From assembly GCF_008329525.1 (NCBI RefSeq), contig NZ_NPKQ01000014.1:27701-91700 (forward strand): a DNA stretch of 64,000 nucleotides. Direction: 5' to 3'. Shown here one piece after another: positions 1-11,176 of this stretch. The stretch's first letter is position 1. Every line of letters begins with the position of its first letter. The notes beneath the pieces were generated by a model. That model did no database searches. It saw nothing but the letters and a program-made list of their open reading frames with translations, and was not told where the DNA came from. Both the position numbers and the translations under genes were made by a program. Origin of the DNA: Tardiphaga sp. P9-11. GTDB taxonomy: Bacteria; Pseudomonadota; Alphaproteobacteria; Rhizobiales; Xanthobacteraceae.

Positions 1-136
1 GGATCACGCGCATCTTCATCGCCAACAGCAGCTCGGTGCCGCCGGAATAGAACATGCCCTCGCCGTCCTCACCGACGGCTGCGAGTGCCTCGTCGATCGT
101 CGGCAACCTTGTATATTCGAAGGGAAGCGGCAGCAT
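1..136 (-). CDS. Molybdopterin dehydrogenase FAD-binding subunit (CoxM-like), N-terminal fragment
   Basis: Only the first 45 codons are inside the window; the gene runs off the left edge. The visible residues contain SGGTELLLAMKMR, the FAD/ADP-binding loop of the CoxM/XdhB subunit family (FAD_binding_5). In that family the subunit passes electrons from the Fe-S subunit to FAD. The ATG lies 2 bp after the stop of the CoxG-like gene, so it is the third gene of a leftward molybdenum-hydroxylase operon. The iron-sulfur (CoxS) subunit is not seen here and would be expected beyond the left edge. Family assignment rests on the short motif plus operon context. Confidence 0.8.
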   Translation of the reverse strand, partial: MLPLPFEYTRLPTIDEALAAVGEDGEGMFYSGGTELLLAMKMRVI

Positions 137-138
137 GA

Positions 139-588
139 TCAAGCAGCGCCCAACATGTCTTTGAGCTTCTTTTCAAACTCTTCGAAATTCTGATCGACTC
201 GTCGCTTGATGACGCCGAAGCCCATGGAGGCGAGGCGTCCCTGCACATCGACCTTCGCTTCCACGGCGAATGTCGAGCCGGCGTCCTGCGGCGTCACCGT
301 CACATCGAGGACCACCGCAAGCCGCGTACCGGTGAACTTGTCGCGCCCCGTGGCGCGGGTGCGTACGTGCGACGGTTCGGTGATGGATTCGACGACGATA
401 TCGGCGGGTACTTCGATCTTGAACGGGCCGATTTTCTGTTTGACCGTTGCTTTGTAGGTCGCGAGCCGTTCGATTTCCTCGACATTGTCGCAGCCCGGGA
501 TGCAGGACGAAATGCGCGGCACATCTAGCAGCGTGCTCCAAAGCTCCGCAGGTGTCGCCGGGACGACCATCGACATCTTGAATTCCAT
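139..588 (-). CDS. CoxG-like SRPBCC protein (carbon monoxide dehydrogenase subunit G family)
   Basis: The 149-residue protein has the start typical of the CoxG/SRPBCC family, with PATPAELWSTLLDVPRISSC followed by IPGC, where a small START-like fold forms a hydrophobic cavity. CoxG-type proteins are encoded with molybdenum hydroxylases. In CO dehydrogenase systems they help anchor the enzyme to the membrane, and in others they may aid maturation or substrate handling. The gene starts 4 bp after the stop of the large-subunit gene and ends 2 bp before the FAD-subunit gene, so the three are co-transcribed. Its specific role is inferred from context only. Confidence 0.85.
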   Translation of the reverse strand: MEFKMSMVVPATPAELWSTLLDVPRISSCIPGCDNVEEIERLATYKATVKQKIGPFKIEVPADIVVESITEPSHVRTRATGRDKFTGTRLAVVLDVTVTPQDAGSTFAVEAKVDVQGRLASMGFGVIKRRVDQNFEEFEKKLKDMLGAA

Positions 589-592
589 TAGC

Positions 593-2854
593 TCAATTCC
601 TCTTCTGCAAAGCGCGCCACACTTTTTCCGGCGTCATGGGCAGGTCGGTAATGCGGATCCCATAAGCAGAGAACAGCGCGTTGGCGATCGCCGGCGCGAC
701 CGGAAGAATGGCGCCTTCGCCCATTCCCTTGGCGCCGCCCGGCCCGGGACCGTCGCCATTTTCAATCAGGATGGTGTCGAAGGCCGGCGGCACGTCGGAG
801 ATCCGCGGGATGAAATAGTCGATTGGATTCGCATTGACCGGCTGGCCGTCCTCGAATTCCAACTGCTCGTAAAGCGCGTGCCCGAATCCCATCACAGCCG
901 CGCCCTCGTCCTGCCCTTCGGCGGCGACGCGGTTGATGACCCGGCCGACATCGGCGGCGCTGGCATAGTGGGGAATGTGGATTTCGCCGGTGTCTTCATC
1001 GACGATGATTTCAGCAAGACCCGCCGAAGTCTCCCAAAACAGCGGCGACTCGACCAACGCCCCTTTCTTCGAGCGCGGGGTAATGGCGCCGCGGCCGATG
1101 ACCTCGCCGGAATCGACGCCCAGCGTGCGGTGGAAAATCTCGTGAAAGGTGAGAACTTCGGCGCCAATCGAGACGCCGCCTTCGACCAGCGACAGGCTCT
1201 CCTTCGGCAGTTCCCAGACATCTGCGACCATCTCCAGGATCTGATCGGCTGCATCGAGCGCTGCCTTTTCGACCGACAGGCCGACCACGATAGTCGAGCG
1301 ACTGGCCCCAGTGCCCCAGTCATAGGGGGCGACCGCCGTATCCGTGCGCAACACCGTGACCGCGGAGGCCGGCTGCTTCAGCGTCTGTGCCGCGATCCGC
1401 CCCATGGTCGCATGGGATCCCTGCCCCACTTCGATGGCAGAGGTCGAAACCAGGATCGAGCCGTCAATCTTGAGCCGCACGATCGCGTTGCTGATCGGCG
1501 TATTGGCCGGATCCGTCGCCGCCACGGCGAGCCCACGCGACTTCCTGTTGGACGCGTTGGCTTCGGTGCCGAACGACTGGCTCACCCGGCCCATCAGCTC
1601 GCTCATATCCATGTCGAGCGCCCGCAGGTCCGGCCGCGTGCGCTGGCCTCGGGATGCCAAATTGATCAACCGGAATTCGCTCGGATCCATGCCGATGGCC
1701 GCCGCGACATTGTCCATGTGCGACTCCTTGGCCCATACGGCCTGCGGGCCGCCGATCGAACGAAATGCGGCCCCCGGGATCGTGTTCGTATACACCGCCT
1801 GCGCTTCGAGACGCAGATTGGGCATCACATACGGGCCCATGATGCGATTGGCCGACTTGGTTGCGACCGCGGAGCCCGTATCGGAATAGGCGCCACCATC
1901 GAGCAGCAGCTTTGCGCTCTTGGCGACAATGCGCCCCTTCGCGTCCACTGCGGTGCGTATCGTTATGTCCGCGCCGAGCCTGCGGCAGGTGAGCATGGAC
2001 TCCACTTGGGATTGGGCAATGCGAACCGGACGCTGCACCTTCCAGGACGCAGCTGCGACCAGCGGCTCGATTTTGACCGATGCCTTGCCACCGAAGCCGC
2101 CGCCGACGAACGGGACGATCACCCGGATGCGCGCAAGCTGCAGGCCGAACAGGCGTGACAATACTTTCTGCACGGCCGTCGGCGTTTGTGCGCCAGCCCA
2201 GATGGTCAGGGAATCGCCCTTGAAGTCGGCGATCACGGTGTGCGGCTCCAATGCGAAATGCGAGATGCCGGGAAAGGTGAAGTGATCCTCGTGGATATAG
2301 GCGGCGGTGGCCTCGGCCGCGTCGACGTCACCGACTTCGTTCCGATAGGTGTGAAAGACGTTGCTGCCCTGGGTCGGGCGCGCGCCGCCCTTGAAATAGA
2401 AGTCCTGAAGATTTTCGTGATGCGCGTGGATCAGCGGTGCGCCGTCGGCCATCGCCTCCCGGATCGTCGTCGCCCGCGGCAGCTCTTCATATTCGACATC
2501 GACCAGTTCCGCGGCGTTTTCCGCGATCTCGACCGTGTCGGCGATCACCACGGCGATGGGTTCCCCGACATGACGAACGCGGTCGATCGCAATGATCGGC
2601 CGATCCTTGAGAACCAGACCCCACAGACCGAATTGCGCGACATCGGCACCGGTCAGCACATCGACAACGCCGTCGGACGCCAGTGCTGCGCTCGTATCGA
2701 TCGACACGATACGGGCATGGACCGCCGGCGACCGGACCACGAAGCCGTGCAGCATGCCCGGCACCGTCAGGTCGGTGATGTACTCCGCCCGCCCGGTGAC
2801 CTTCTCGATGAGGTCGGGCCGCACGGAGCTCATATTGTCAATCGTCTTCGACAT
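593..2854 (-). CDS. Xanthine dehydrogenase family protein, molybdopterin-binding large subunit (CoxL/XdhA-like)
   Basis: The 753-residue protein matches the length and layout of aldehyde oxidase/xanthine dehydrogenase-type large subunits. The N-terminal a/b hammerhead domain covers about residues 10-120, followed by the Mo-cofactor domains. Visible motifs are GGGFGGKASVK near residue 250, VGQGSHATMGRIAAQTL near 475, and the C-terminal GAKGMGEG, whose Glu fits the catalytic base that activates the water ligand on molybdenum. Such enzymes hydroxylate heteroaromatic or aldehyde carbons. CO dehydrogenase proper is unlikely, because the selenium/copper-binding VAYRCSFR loop was not seen. It is the first gene of the operon and diverges from the MarR gene. 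The substrate is unknown. Confidence 0.9.
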   Translation of the reverse strand: MSKTIDNMSSVRPDLIEKVTGRAEYITDLTVPGMLHGFVVRSPAVHARIVSIDTSAALASDGVVDVLTGADVAQFGLWGLVLKDRPIIAIDRVRHVGEPIAVVIADTVEIAENAAELVDVEYEELPRATTIREAMADGAPLIHAHHENLQDFYFKGGARPTQGSNVFHTYRNEVGDVDAAEATAAYIHEDHFTFPGISHFALEPHTVIADFKGDSLTIWAGAQTPTAVQKVLSRLFGLQLARIRVIVPFVGGGFGGKASVKIEPLVAAASWKVQRPVRIAQSQVESMLTCRRLGADITIRTAVDAKGRIVAKSAKLLLDGGAYSDTGSAVATKSANRIMGPYVMPNLRLEAQAVYTNTIPGAAFRSIGGPQAVWAKESHMDNVAAAIGMDPSEFRLINLASRGQRTRPDLRALDMDMSELMGRVSQSFGTEANASNRKSRGLAVAATDPANTPISNAIVRLKIDGSILVSTSAIEVGQGSHATMGRIAAQTLKQPASAVTVLRTDTAVAPYDWGTGASRSTIVVGLSVEKAALDAADQILEMVADVWELPKESLSLVEGGVSIGAEVLTFHEIFHRTLGVDSGEVIGRGAITPRSKKGALVESPLFWETSAGLAEIIVDEDTGEIHIPHYASAADVGRVINRVAAEGQDEGAAVMGFGHALYEQLEFEDGQPVNANPIDYFIPRISDVPPAFDTILIENGDGPGPGGAKGMGEGAILPVAPAIANALFSAYGIRITDLPMTPEKVWRALQKRN

Positions 2855-3177
2855 TCAACAATCCACGGGAACTTCGCTGCTATTCCGAGCCGCGCGGTGC
2901 CGCGACACAGTTTGAAAAACGCTGCGACAAGCGCTAAAGCATTTATTGCTCGTATGCAAGTGCTGCGCTCGTGCACGACTGGACCCATTATAGGCTGGCC
3001 GGGAGCTTTGACCCTCCCTGCGTGCAGACGGCCATTTCCCATGAAGCCAAAGACAGGAAATTGCAGAGACCACCGTGGATTTCGGCGGCCGGGATCGGTA
3101 AACAGGCAAGCAGCCTTAACGGCTTTCGCGCCGTATCATGGCTTGCAATTGATGCCAGATCAGACCCGGGGGAATGT
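2855..3177. promoter_or_regulatory. Divergent intergenic region between the molybdenum hydroxylase operon and marR
   Basis: About 320 bp without a convincing gene lie between two diverging transcription units, so promoters for both and the MarR operator are expected here. I could not single out a clean palindrome or promoter. The MarR reading frame stays open upstream to a GTG at 2971, so part of this region could be coding if that start is used. Confidence 0.45.
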
Positions 3178-3645
3178 TTGTCGCCTAAGACGAAGCCACG
3201 CTCGACCGACAAAGCGAAAGATGCCGCGCTCTCATATACGCTTGATGAGGCGCCCGGCTTTCTGCTGCGGGTCGCCTTGCGGACCCACACGGCTTTTTTT
3301 ACCGCAAAGATGATCGAAGGCTTGACGGCGCCTCAGTTCTCGACGCTAGCGAAACTGCGCGAGGTGGGTCCCTGCTCCCAGAACCATCTCGGTCGGCTCA
3401 TTCATTATGATTCGGCGACGATCACTGGCGTAATTACACGCCTCAAGTCGCGTGGCCTGATCACGAGCTACAAGGATCCGTTGGATCCAAGACGGAGAGA
3501 AATCGACCTGACCGAAAAGGGGCGACGAATAGCCGACGCCGCGATAGAGACCATCGGGGAGATTTCTAACGAGACATTTTCGCCCCTGAGCCAGCAGGAG
3601 TTTCGAACGCTGACTGAGATCTTGAAAAAAGTAATTCGCCGATGA
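3178..3645 (+). CDS. MarR family transcriptional regulator
   Basis: The protein has a winged helix-turn-helix of the MarR type: a recognition-helix segment around DSATITGVITRLKSRGLI and a wing containing DPLDPRRREIDLTEKGRR. From the TTG at 3178, which has GGGGGA just upstream, it is about 155 residues, the usual MarR length. The frame is open back to a GTG at 2971, but the extra 69 residues do not look like a MarR N-terminus. MarR proteins usually repress a divergent catabolic operon and release DNA on binding an aromatic ligand. The divergent molybdenum hydroxylase genes are the natural target by position. Confidence 0.8.
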   Translation: MSPKTKPRSTDKAKDAALSYTLDEAPGFLLRVALRTHTAFFTAKMIEGLTAPQFSTLAKLREVGPCSQNHLGRLIHYDSATITGVITRLKSRGLITSYKDPLDPRRREIDLTEKGRRIADAAIETIGEISNETFSPLSQQEFRTLTEILKKVIRR

Positions 3646-3659
3646 TAAACAACTGACAC

Positions 3660-4189
3660 TCAGGCACTTCCCGGGACGAAAAGTTTCGCAGACGGACTGA
3701 TGATGTCGAACCATGCCTCGGCAAATATAACCGCATAGTCCGGGTATGTTGAGGCCATTCTGGCAGCCCGGTCGTCAATCCCGTCCGGAGGCCAGTTAGA
3801 TAGTCTCTGCCGAAATCGTCTGCCGTAGAGCGCACGATCCAAACAGAAGTGATTTAGCTGTTCAACATTTGGCCGTTGTCCCGGCTGAGCGAACTCAAGA
3901 TTTTTATTTTGAATAACGCGAGATCGTGTTTCAGCTTCGGTTGATCGTTGGCACTTATGCGCCCGTTTTGCACCGCCAGCGGCATGACTTTGAGCAAACG
4001 CGCTAGACCGTGTTCTAAGAACGCTTCTCTGACCGGCAAATCTCTCGAGATCGAGAGGCATCGATTGAAAAGAAGGATTTTCGCGGATAGCTGCGGCTGC
4101 TTCGCCAAAGTAAAATCGCGACAAGCGGCTGCGAACTCCTCCTCCTGGACGTTCAATGAGATTCCTAGATAGGTGTGATCGCCGGCCAC
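3660..4189 (-). pseudogene. Uncharacterised, possibly frameshifted reading frame
   Basis: Two overlapping leftward frames cover this stretch: one of 111 codons (4189-3854) and one of 154 codons (4124-3660). The first half of the former and the last third of the latter read more like protein than the rest, which would fit one ancestral gene broken by a frameshift near 3860-3900. Base composition is less GC-rich than the neighbours. No family was recognised. It lies between marR and lpd, pointing towards marR. It may be simply noncoding. Confidence 0.25.
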
Positions 4190-4213
4190 GTCATAGTCAT
4201 CCTCTGGATCAGC

Positions 4214-5959
4214 TTAAACACTTCCGTTCACCGACGATCTTTTCAACGACTTTCGAGAGCTAGGCAGTGTATCGGTGCAGACGCCTTCGTAGATTTCAGC
4301 CGCCATACCGATGGTTTCGCCGAGAGTCGGATGCGGATGGATAGTCTTCCCGATATCGATCGCATCGGCGCCCATCTCAATGGCGAGGCAGATTTCCCCA
4401 ATCATGTCGCCGGCATGCGGTCCGACGATCACGCCGCCGATAATGCGATGCGTTTCCTCATCGAAGATTAGTTTTGTCATGCCATAGGCGGCGCCTGACG
4501 CGATTGCTCGCCCCGATGCCGCCCACGGAAATTTCGCGCTCTTGCTGCGCCGGCCCAACGGTGCGACGCCAGCTGCACCTTCCATCTCTCCGACCCAGGC
4601 AATCTCGGGATCAGTATAGGCAACGTTCGGCACTAACTTGGCGTCGAAGAAGCTCTTGTGGCCGGCCGCAGCTTCCGCCGCCACGTGGCCTTCGTGCACG
4701 GCCTTATGCGCCAGCATGGGACCGCCAGCGACATCGCCGATGGCAAAGATGTGCGGCACGTTGGTGCGCATCTGCGCATCGACGGTCACGAAACCTCTGG
4801 CATCGCAGGCAATGCCAATGGTTTCGAGCCCGAGATCCGCACTGTTCGGCAGCCGGCCGGCCGACTGCAGGACCAGATCATAGGACCGGCTCGTGTCCTT
4901 CGCGCCGACGATCTGAACCGCTATGCCGTCAGGGCCCGCTTTGGCACTGGTGACGCTGGCGTTGAGATCGATAGCACCGAAGCGATGATTGTTGCGGCTT
5001 CGCCAGATCTTTATCGCATCGGGGTCAAGGCCAGCGAGCATGTCCGACAGGCGCTCGACCACGTCGATCCTGGCGCCCAGCGCGCTGTAAACCGTGGCCA
5101 TCTCCAAGCCGATGATGCCCGCGCCGACCACCAGCATGCGCTCCGGAATCGCGTCCAATCGCAGCGCGCCGGTGGATGTGACGACGCGCTTGTCGTCCGG
5201 AAACACACCGAGCTTCACGGCCGACGAGCCGGTAGCGATGATACAGGAGTCGAATGCCATGCGATGCGTTGCACCCTCGGCCTCGGTGACGGTCAGGCAT
5301 TGCGCGGATTCAAACTGCGCGACGCCGCGGATCACCGTGACATTCCGAGCGCCGGCCATTTGGCTCAAGCCGTCGGTGAGCTTCTTGACCGTGCCATTCT
5401 TGTACGCGCGGAGCGCGTCGAGGTCGATCACCGCTTTGCTGAAACGCACGCCCTTGTCGGAGATCCGCTCCGCTTCCTCCTTCACGGCGGCGATGTGCAG
5501 CAGTGCCTTTGATGGAATGCATCCGACATTCAGGCATACGCCGCCGAGAGTCTCGTGCCGTTCGACGATCGCGACCTTGAGGCCGAGATCCGCGGCGCGG
5601 TAGGCCGCTGAATAGCCGCCCGGCCCGCCGCCGATCACGACGAGGTCGAACTGCCCGCCGCCGCCCTCGCCGGCCGCTTTGACAGGGGCTCCGATCGGCT
5701 CATCGGCTCGCTCCGCATCGGCCGGGACCAGCGTGGCGATCGCCGTGCCCTTCGACACCTTATCGCCGACCTTCAGGAGCACGCTGGCGATCCTGCCTGC
5801 CGCAGGCGATGGAATCTCCAGGGTCGCCTTGTCGGACTCTACGGTGATCAGCGCCTGTTCGGCGGCGACGACATCGCCCGCCGCCACAAGTACGTCGACG
5901 ATCTCGACTTCCTTGAAGTCGCCGATATCAGGGACTTCGATCTTAACGGTGCGTTCCAT
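4214..5959 (-). CDS. lpdA: Dihydrolipoyl dehydrogenase with N-terminal lipoyl domain (E3 of pyruvate dehydrogenase)
   Basis: This FAD enzyme reoxidises dihydrolipoamide on E2 and reduces NAD+. Residues 1-80 form a lipoyl domain with the modifiable Lys in ESDKATLEIP. The FAD motif VVIGGGPGGYSAAYRAADLG comes next, then the redox disulphide in GGVCLNVGCIPSK, an NAD-binding VVGAGIIGLEMATVYSALGA, and the C-terminal catalytic HPHPTLGE. The ATG at 5959 has GAGG at good spacing and gives 581 residues. A GTG at 5971 overlaps the aceF stop and is the alternative. It is the last gene of the aceE-aceF-lpdA operon. E3 proteins carrying their own lipoyl domain are a known variant. Confidence 0.93.
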   Translation of the reverse strand: MERTVKIEVPDIGDFKEVEIVDVLVAAGDVVAAEQALITVESDKATLEIPSPAAGRIASVLLKVGDKVSKGTAIATLVPADAERADEPIGAPVKAAGEGGGGQFDLVVIGGGPGGYSAAYRAADLGLKVAIVERHETLGGVCLNVGCIPSKALLHIAAVKEEAERISDKGVRFSKAVIDLDALRAYKNGTVKKLTDGLSQMAGARNVTVIRGVAQFESAQCLTVTEAEGATHRMAFDSCIIATGSSAVKLGVFPDDKRVVTSTGALRLDAIPERMLVVGAGIIGLEMATVYSALGARIDVVERLSDMLAGLDPDAIKIWRSRNNHRFGAIDLNASVTSAKAGPDGIAVQIVGAKDTSRSYDLVLQSAGRLPNSADLGLETIGIACDARGFVTVDAQMRTNVPHIFAIGDVAGGPMLAHKAVHEGHVAAEAAAGHKSFFDAKLVPNVAYTDPEIAWVGEMEGAAGVAPLGRRSKSAKFPWAASGRAIASGAAYGMTKLIFDEETHRIIGGVIVGPHAGDMIGEICLAIEMGADAIDIGKTIHPHPTLGETIGMAAEIYEGVCTDTLPSSRKSLKRSSVNGSV

Positions 5960-5967
5960 GATCGACC

Positions 5968-7242
5968 TCACAACGCATATCGCCGCAGGTCGCTGAGGAC
6001 CGCGGCGATGAAGCCGAGGAATTGGGCGGCAGCGACGCCATCAACCACGCGGTGATCCCATGACAGGCTGACCGCAAGAATCGAACGCGGCTGGAATTCG
6101 GTGCCGTTCCAGACAGCCTCGGTGGCCGATCGTCCGGCGCCGAGAATGGCGACTTCGGGCGCGTTGATGATGGGCGTGAAGCCAGCGCCGCCGACGCCGC
6201 CGAGGGAGGAGACGGAAAAGCATCCGCCCTGCATGTCGCTGGCGGGAAGCTGACCCGCGATCGCCTTATCCGCGAGGGCGCGCATCTCCGATGCGATCTC
6301 CAGCAGACCTTTCCTGTCGCAGTCCCTGATCACCGGCACGACCAGGCCCTTTGGCGTATCGACGGCGAAGCCGACATGGACGTATTGCTTGAGTACCAGC
6401 TCGTCCTGTTCCAGCGAGGCATTGAAGCGCGGATATTTCTTTAATGCCAGCGCCGATGCCTTGATCAGGAAGGAGACCATGGTCAGTTTCGGTGCGCTCT
6501 TGTCGCTCTGGCCGTTGACGATCTTGCGGAACGCTTCGGCGTCAGTGACATCCGCTTTGTCGAAATTCGTGACATGAGGGATCACGTTCCAGTTGCGCGA
6601 CAGGTTTGCGCCGGTCAGCTTCTGGATTCGCGATAGTGGCTGCCGCTCGATCGGACCGAATTTCTCAAAATCCACCTTCGGCCAGTCGAGCAGGCCTTGC
6701 CCTGGCGATGTCCCGCGCGGCGCGCTCAGGACACGCATGACGTGATTGGCGACGTCCTCGCGCAGGATCCGGCCCTTAAGCCCGGTAGGCGTCACGCCAT
6801 TCAATGCCACGCCCAGTTCGCGTGCCAAGGAGCGCACCGACGGCGATGCATGCGCCGCCGATGCGATCGGCTGCCGCTGGGTGTCGCGGCTCTCCACCAT
6901 CGGTGCGGGCGCGGCCGGCTTAGGCGCAGTCGGTGAATCGGGCTGCGCGGGGGCCGACAGTGTCTCAATGGGCTTCACCTGAGAGGTCGAGGCGGAGCCC
7001 CCCGCACCTTCCAGGATCATCAGCACCGCGCCCTGGGACACCCGGCTGCCGACCTCGATCATCAACTGCTTGATCTTGCCGGCGGCGGGCGACGGCACCT
7101 CCATCGTCGCCTTGTCGGATTCGATCGACAGCAAAGGCGTATCGATGGCGATCTGGTCGCCGACCGCCACATTGATCTCGACGATGGGAACGTCCTTGTA
7201 GTCACCAATATCCGGCAGGACCACTTCTACTGAATTGCTCAT
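5968..7242 (-). CDS. aceF: Dihydrolipoamide acetyltransferase (E2 of pyruvate dehydrogenase)
   Basis: E2 transfers the acetyl group from lipoamide to CoA and forms the core of the complex. The 424-residue protein has one lipoyl domain (lysine in ESDKATMEVP, about residue 45), a Pro/Ala-rich linker, a peripheral subunit-binding domain around residues 130-170 (SVRSLARELGV then GRILREDV), and the acyltransferase domain with the catalytic motif DHRVVDG near the C-terminus. It has a single lipoyl domain, where the E. coli enzyme has three. It sits 21 bp after aceE and reaches the start of lpdA, so the three genes form one leftward operon. Confidence 0.93.
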   Translation of the reverse strand: MSNSVEVVLPDIGDYKDVPIVEINVAVGDQIAIDTPLLSIESDKATMEVPSPAAGKIKQLMIEVGSRVSQGAVLMILEGAGGSASTSQVKPIETLSAPAQPDSPTAPKPAAPAPMVESRDTQRQPIASAAHASPSVRSLARELGVALNGVTPTGLKGRILREDVANHVMRVLSAPRGTSPGQGLLDWPKVDFEKFGPIERQPLSRIQKLTGANLSRNWNVIPHVTNFDKADVTDAEAFRKIVNGQSDKSAPKLTMVSFLIKASALALKKYPRFNASLEQDELVLKQYVHVGFAVDTPKGLVVPVIRDCDRKGLLEIASEMRALADKAIAGQLPASDMQGGCFSVSSLGGVGGAGFTPIINAPEVAILGAGRSATEAVWNGTEFQPRSILAVSLSWDHRVVDGVAAAQFLGFIAAVLSDLRRYAL

Positions 7243-7263
7243 GACGCTGTTCTGACTAATTGA

Positions 7264-9951
<2,688 letters not shown>

Positions 9952-10236
9952 TCGTCGGACTCCTGAAAAGCCCGTATTTGGTAGCATCGAGTACCGTGGC
10001 ACTTGCTGCTGAATACCGACGCAATCTGGAAGATTGCACGCCTTACGTGGACGCCGGACGCCTCATTCAGCATTCTCTGCTGTTGGCCCATCTGCTGCGC
10101 GGAATTGCAGAACCGGTATTTTGCCGCAGATCGGCGCATCTCACGCTGCGCAGTTTTCAGTGACCTCGCGTTGCGGAAACGCTATCGTCGCTTGGCAAGG
10201 CCGCGCTAGGGCCAGACAGCGTCGACGAGTCACACA
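9952..10236. promoter_or_regulatory. Divergent promoter region aceE / araC-type regulator
   Basis: These 285 bp separate the leftward pdh operon from the rightward AraC gene and must hold both promoters and probably the AraC operator. I see no gene and no unambiguous inverted repeat or -35/-10 pair. Confidence 0.45.
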
Positions 10237-11103
10237 ATGCGAATCGCGCCCGATCCCAAATACGATCCCGATTTTGCCCGCATGGATTTGCCCGATCTCC
10301 GGATCAATTATGATCCGGTCGATCCGGATCAGTTCGATCGCCCGATCACCTCGTTTTGCCTCGAGACGAGTGAGGACAATGACGATCTCCCGTTGCATTC
10401 ACATCGAAAGGGCCAGCTGGTCGTCGCATCTCACGGCTCGGTGATGTGCAGAGCACCGGGCGGCTTGTGGATCGTCCCTCCGCAAGGCGCCGTCTGGATA
10501 CCGGCCGGCATTCTTCACAGTAACTGCGTGGCCGACTTCGGCCGCATCTACACGGTGTTCATCGATCCGCAAGTCAGCATGCTGCCACGGACCTGCTGCA
10601 CGCTCATGATCACGTCGCTAGTGCGGGAACTGATCCATCGCTTGTCCGTCTTCCCGCCGCTCTACCCATTGGAGGGGCCGACCAGCCGCCTTGGGCGAGT
10701 CTTGCTCGACGAGCTTGTTCAGATGTCGACGACGGATGAGATGTATCTGCCGATCTCCGCGGACAGTAGGCTTCAGCATCTCGCAGCGGCCCTACTGCAG
10801 AATCCCGGCGACCGCAGCACCATTGGTGAGCTGGCAGCACGATATGCAATGAGCGAGAGCACATTCGCCCGCCTCGTTGTAAAGGAGACGGGAATGACAT
10901 TCGGGCGCTGGCGCCAGCGGCTGCAGATCCTCATCGCGATGCAGCGCCTCACGGCCGGCAGTTCTGTGCAGACGGTTTCGCTGGATCTCGGCTACGAGAC
11001 GCCCAGTGCGTTCATTACAATGTTCAAAAAAACTATGGGAAAAAGCCCGCGGCGCTTTCTGGCCGAGCGAGCGCGTCTGATCAATCTTGAAACTCTGCCG
11101 TAA
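10237..11103 (+). CDS. AraC family transcriptional regulator with cupin domain
   Basis: The 288-residue protein has an N-terminal cupin-like sensor (HSHRKGQL near residue 50, then WIVPPQGAVWIPAGILH) and a C-terminal double helix-turn-helix (MTFGRWRQRLQILIAMQRL, then LGYETPSAFITMFKKTMGKS). It diverges from aceE and converges with the binding-protein gene at 11177, so it probably controls the pdh operon, the catabolic operon, or both. It is clearly paralogous along its length to the AraC protein at 34195-35055. The inducer is unknown. Confidence 0.88.
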   Translation: MRIAPDPKYDPDFARMDLPDLRINYDPVDPDQFDRPITSFCLETSEDNDDLPLHSHRKGQLVVASHGSVMCRAPGGLWIVPPQGAVWIPAGILHSNCVADFGRIYTVFIDPQVSMLPRTCCTLMITSLVRELIHRLSVFPPLYPLEGPTSRLGRVLLDELVQMSTTDEMYLPISADSRLQHLAAALLQNPGDRSTIGELAARYAMSESTFARLVVKETGMTFGRWRQRLQILIAMQRLTAGSSVQTVSLDLGYETPSAFITMFKKTMGKSPRRFLAERARLINLETLP

Positions 11104-11135
11104 CCCTCACGCTTCGCAGAACCCGGGCGCGGGCG

Positions 11136-11160
11136 GGCCCCACGATATTTCCATGGGGCC
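11136..11160. terminator. Hairpin between convergent genes, probable bidirectional terminator
   Basis: GGCCCCA at 11136-11142 pairs with TGGGGCC at 11154-11160 across an 11-base loop. It lies in the 73-bp gap between the convergent AraC gene and the ABC binding-protein gene, the expected place for a shared terminator. No strong T-run follows on either strand, so efficiency is uncertain. Confidence 0.45.
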
Positions 11161-11176
11161 GCACGAACCGGCTTAG

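Noticed and set aside
485..2158. 557-codon rightward frame
   Set aside because: Antisense to the molybdenum hydroxylase large-subunit gene. Such long mirror frames are expected in high-GC coding DNA, and the sequence is Arg/His-rich without motifs.
593..2854. Aerobic CO dehydrogenase large subunit
   Set aside because: The characteristic VAYRCSFR active-site loop of CoxL was not found; the sequence fits the wider xanthine dehydrogenase group.
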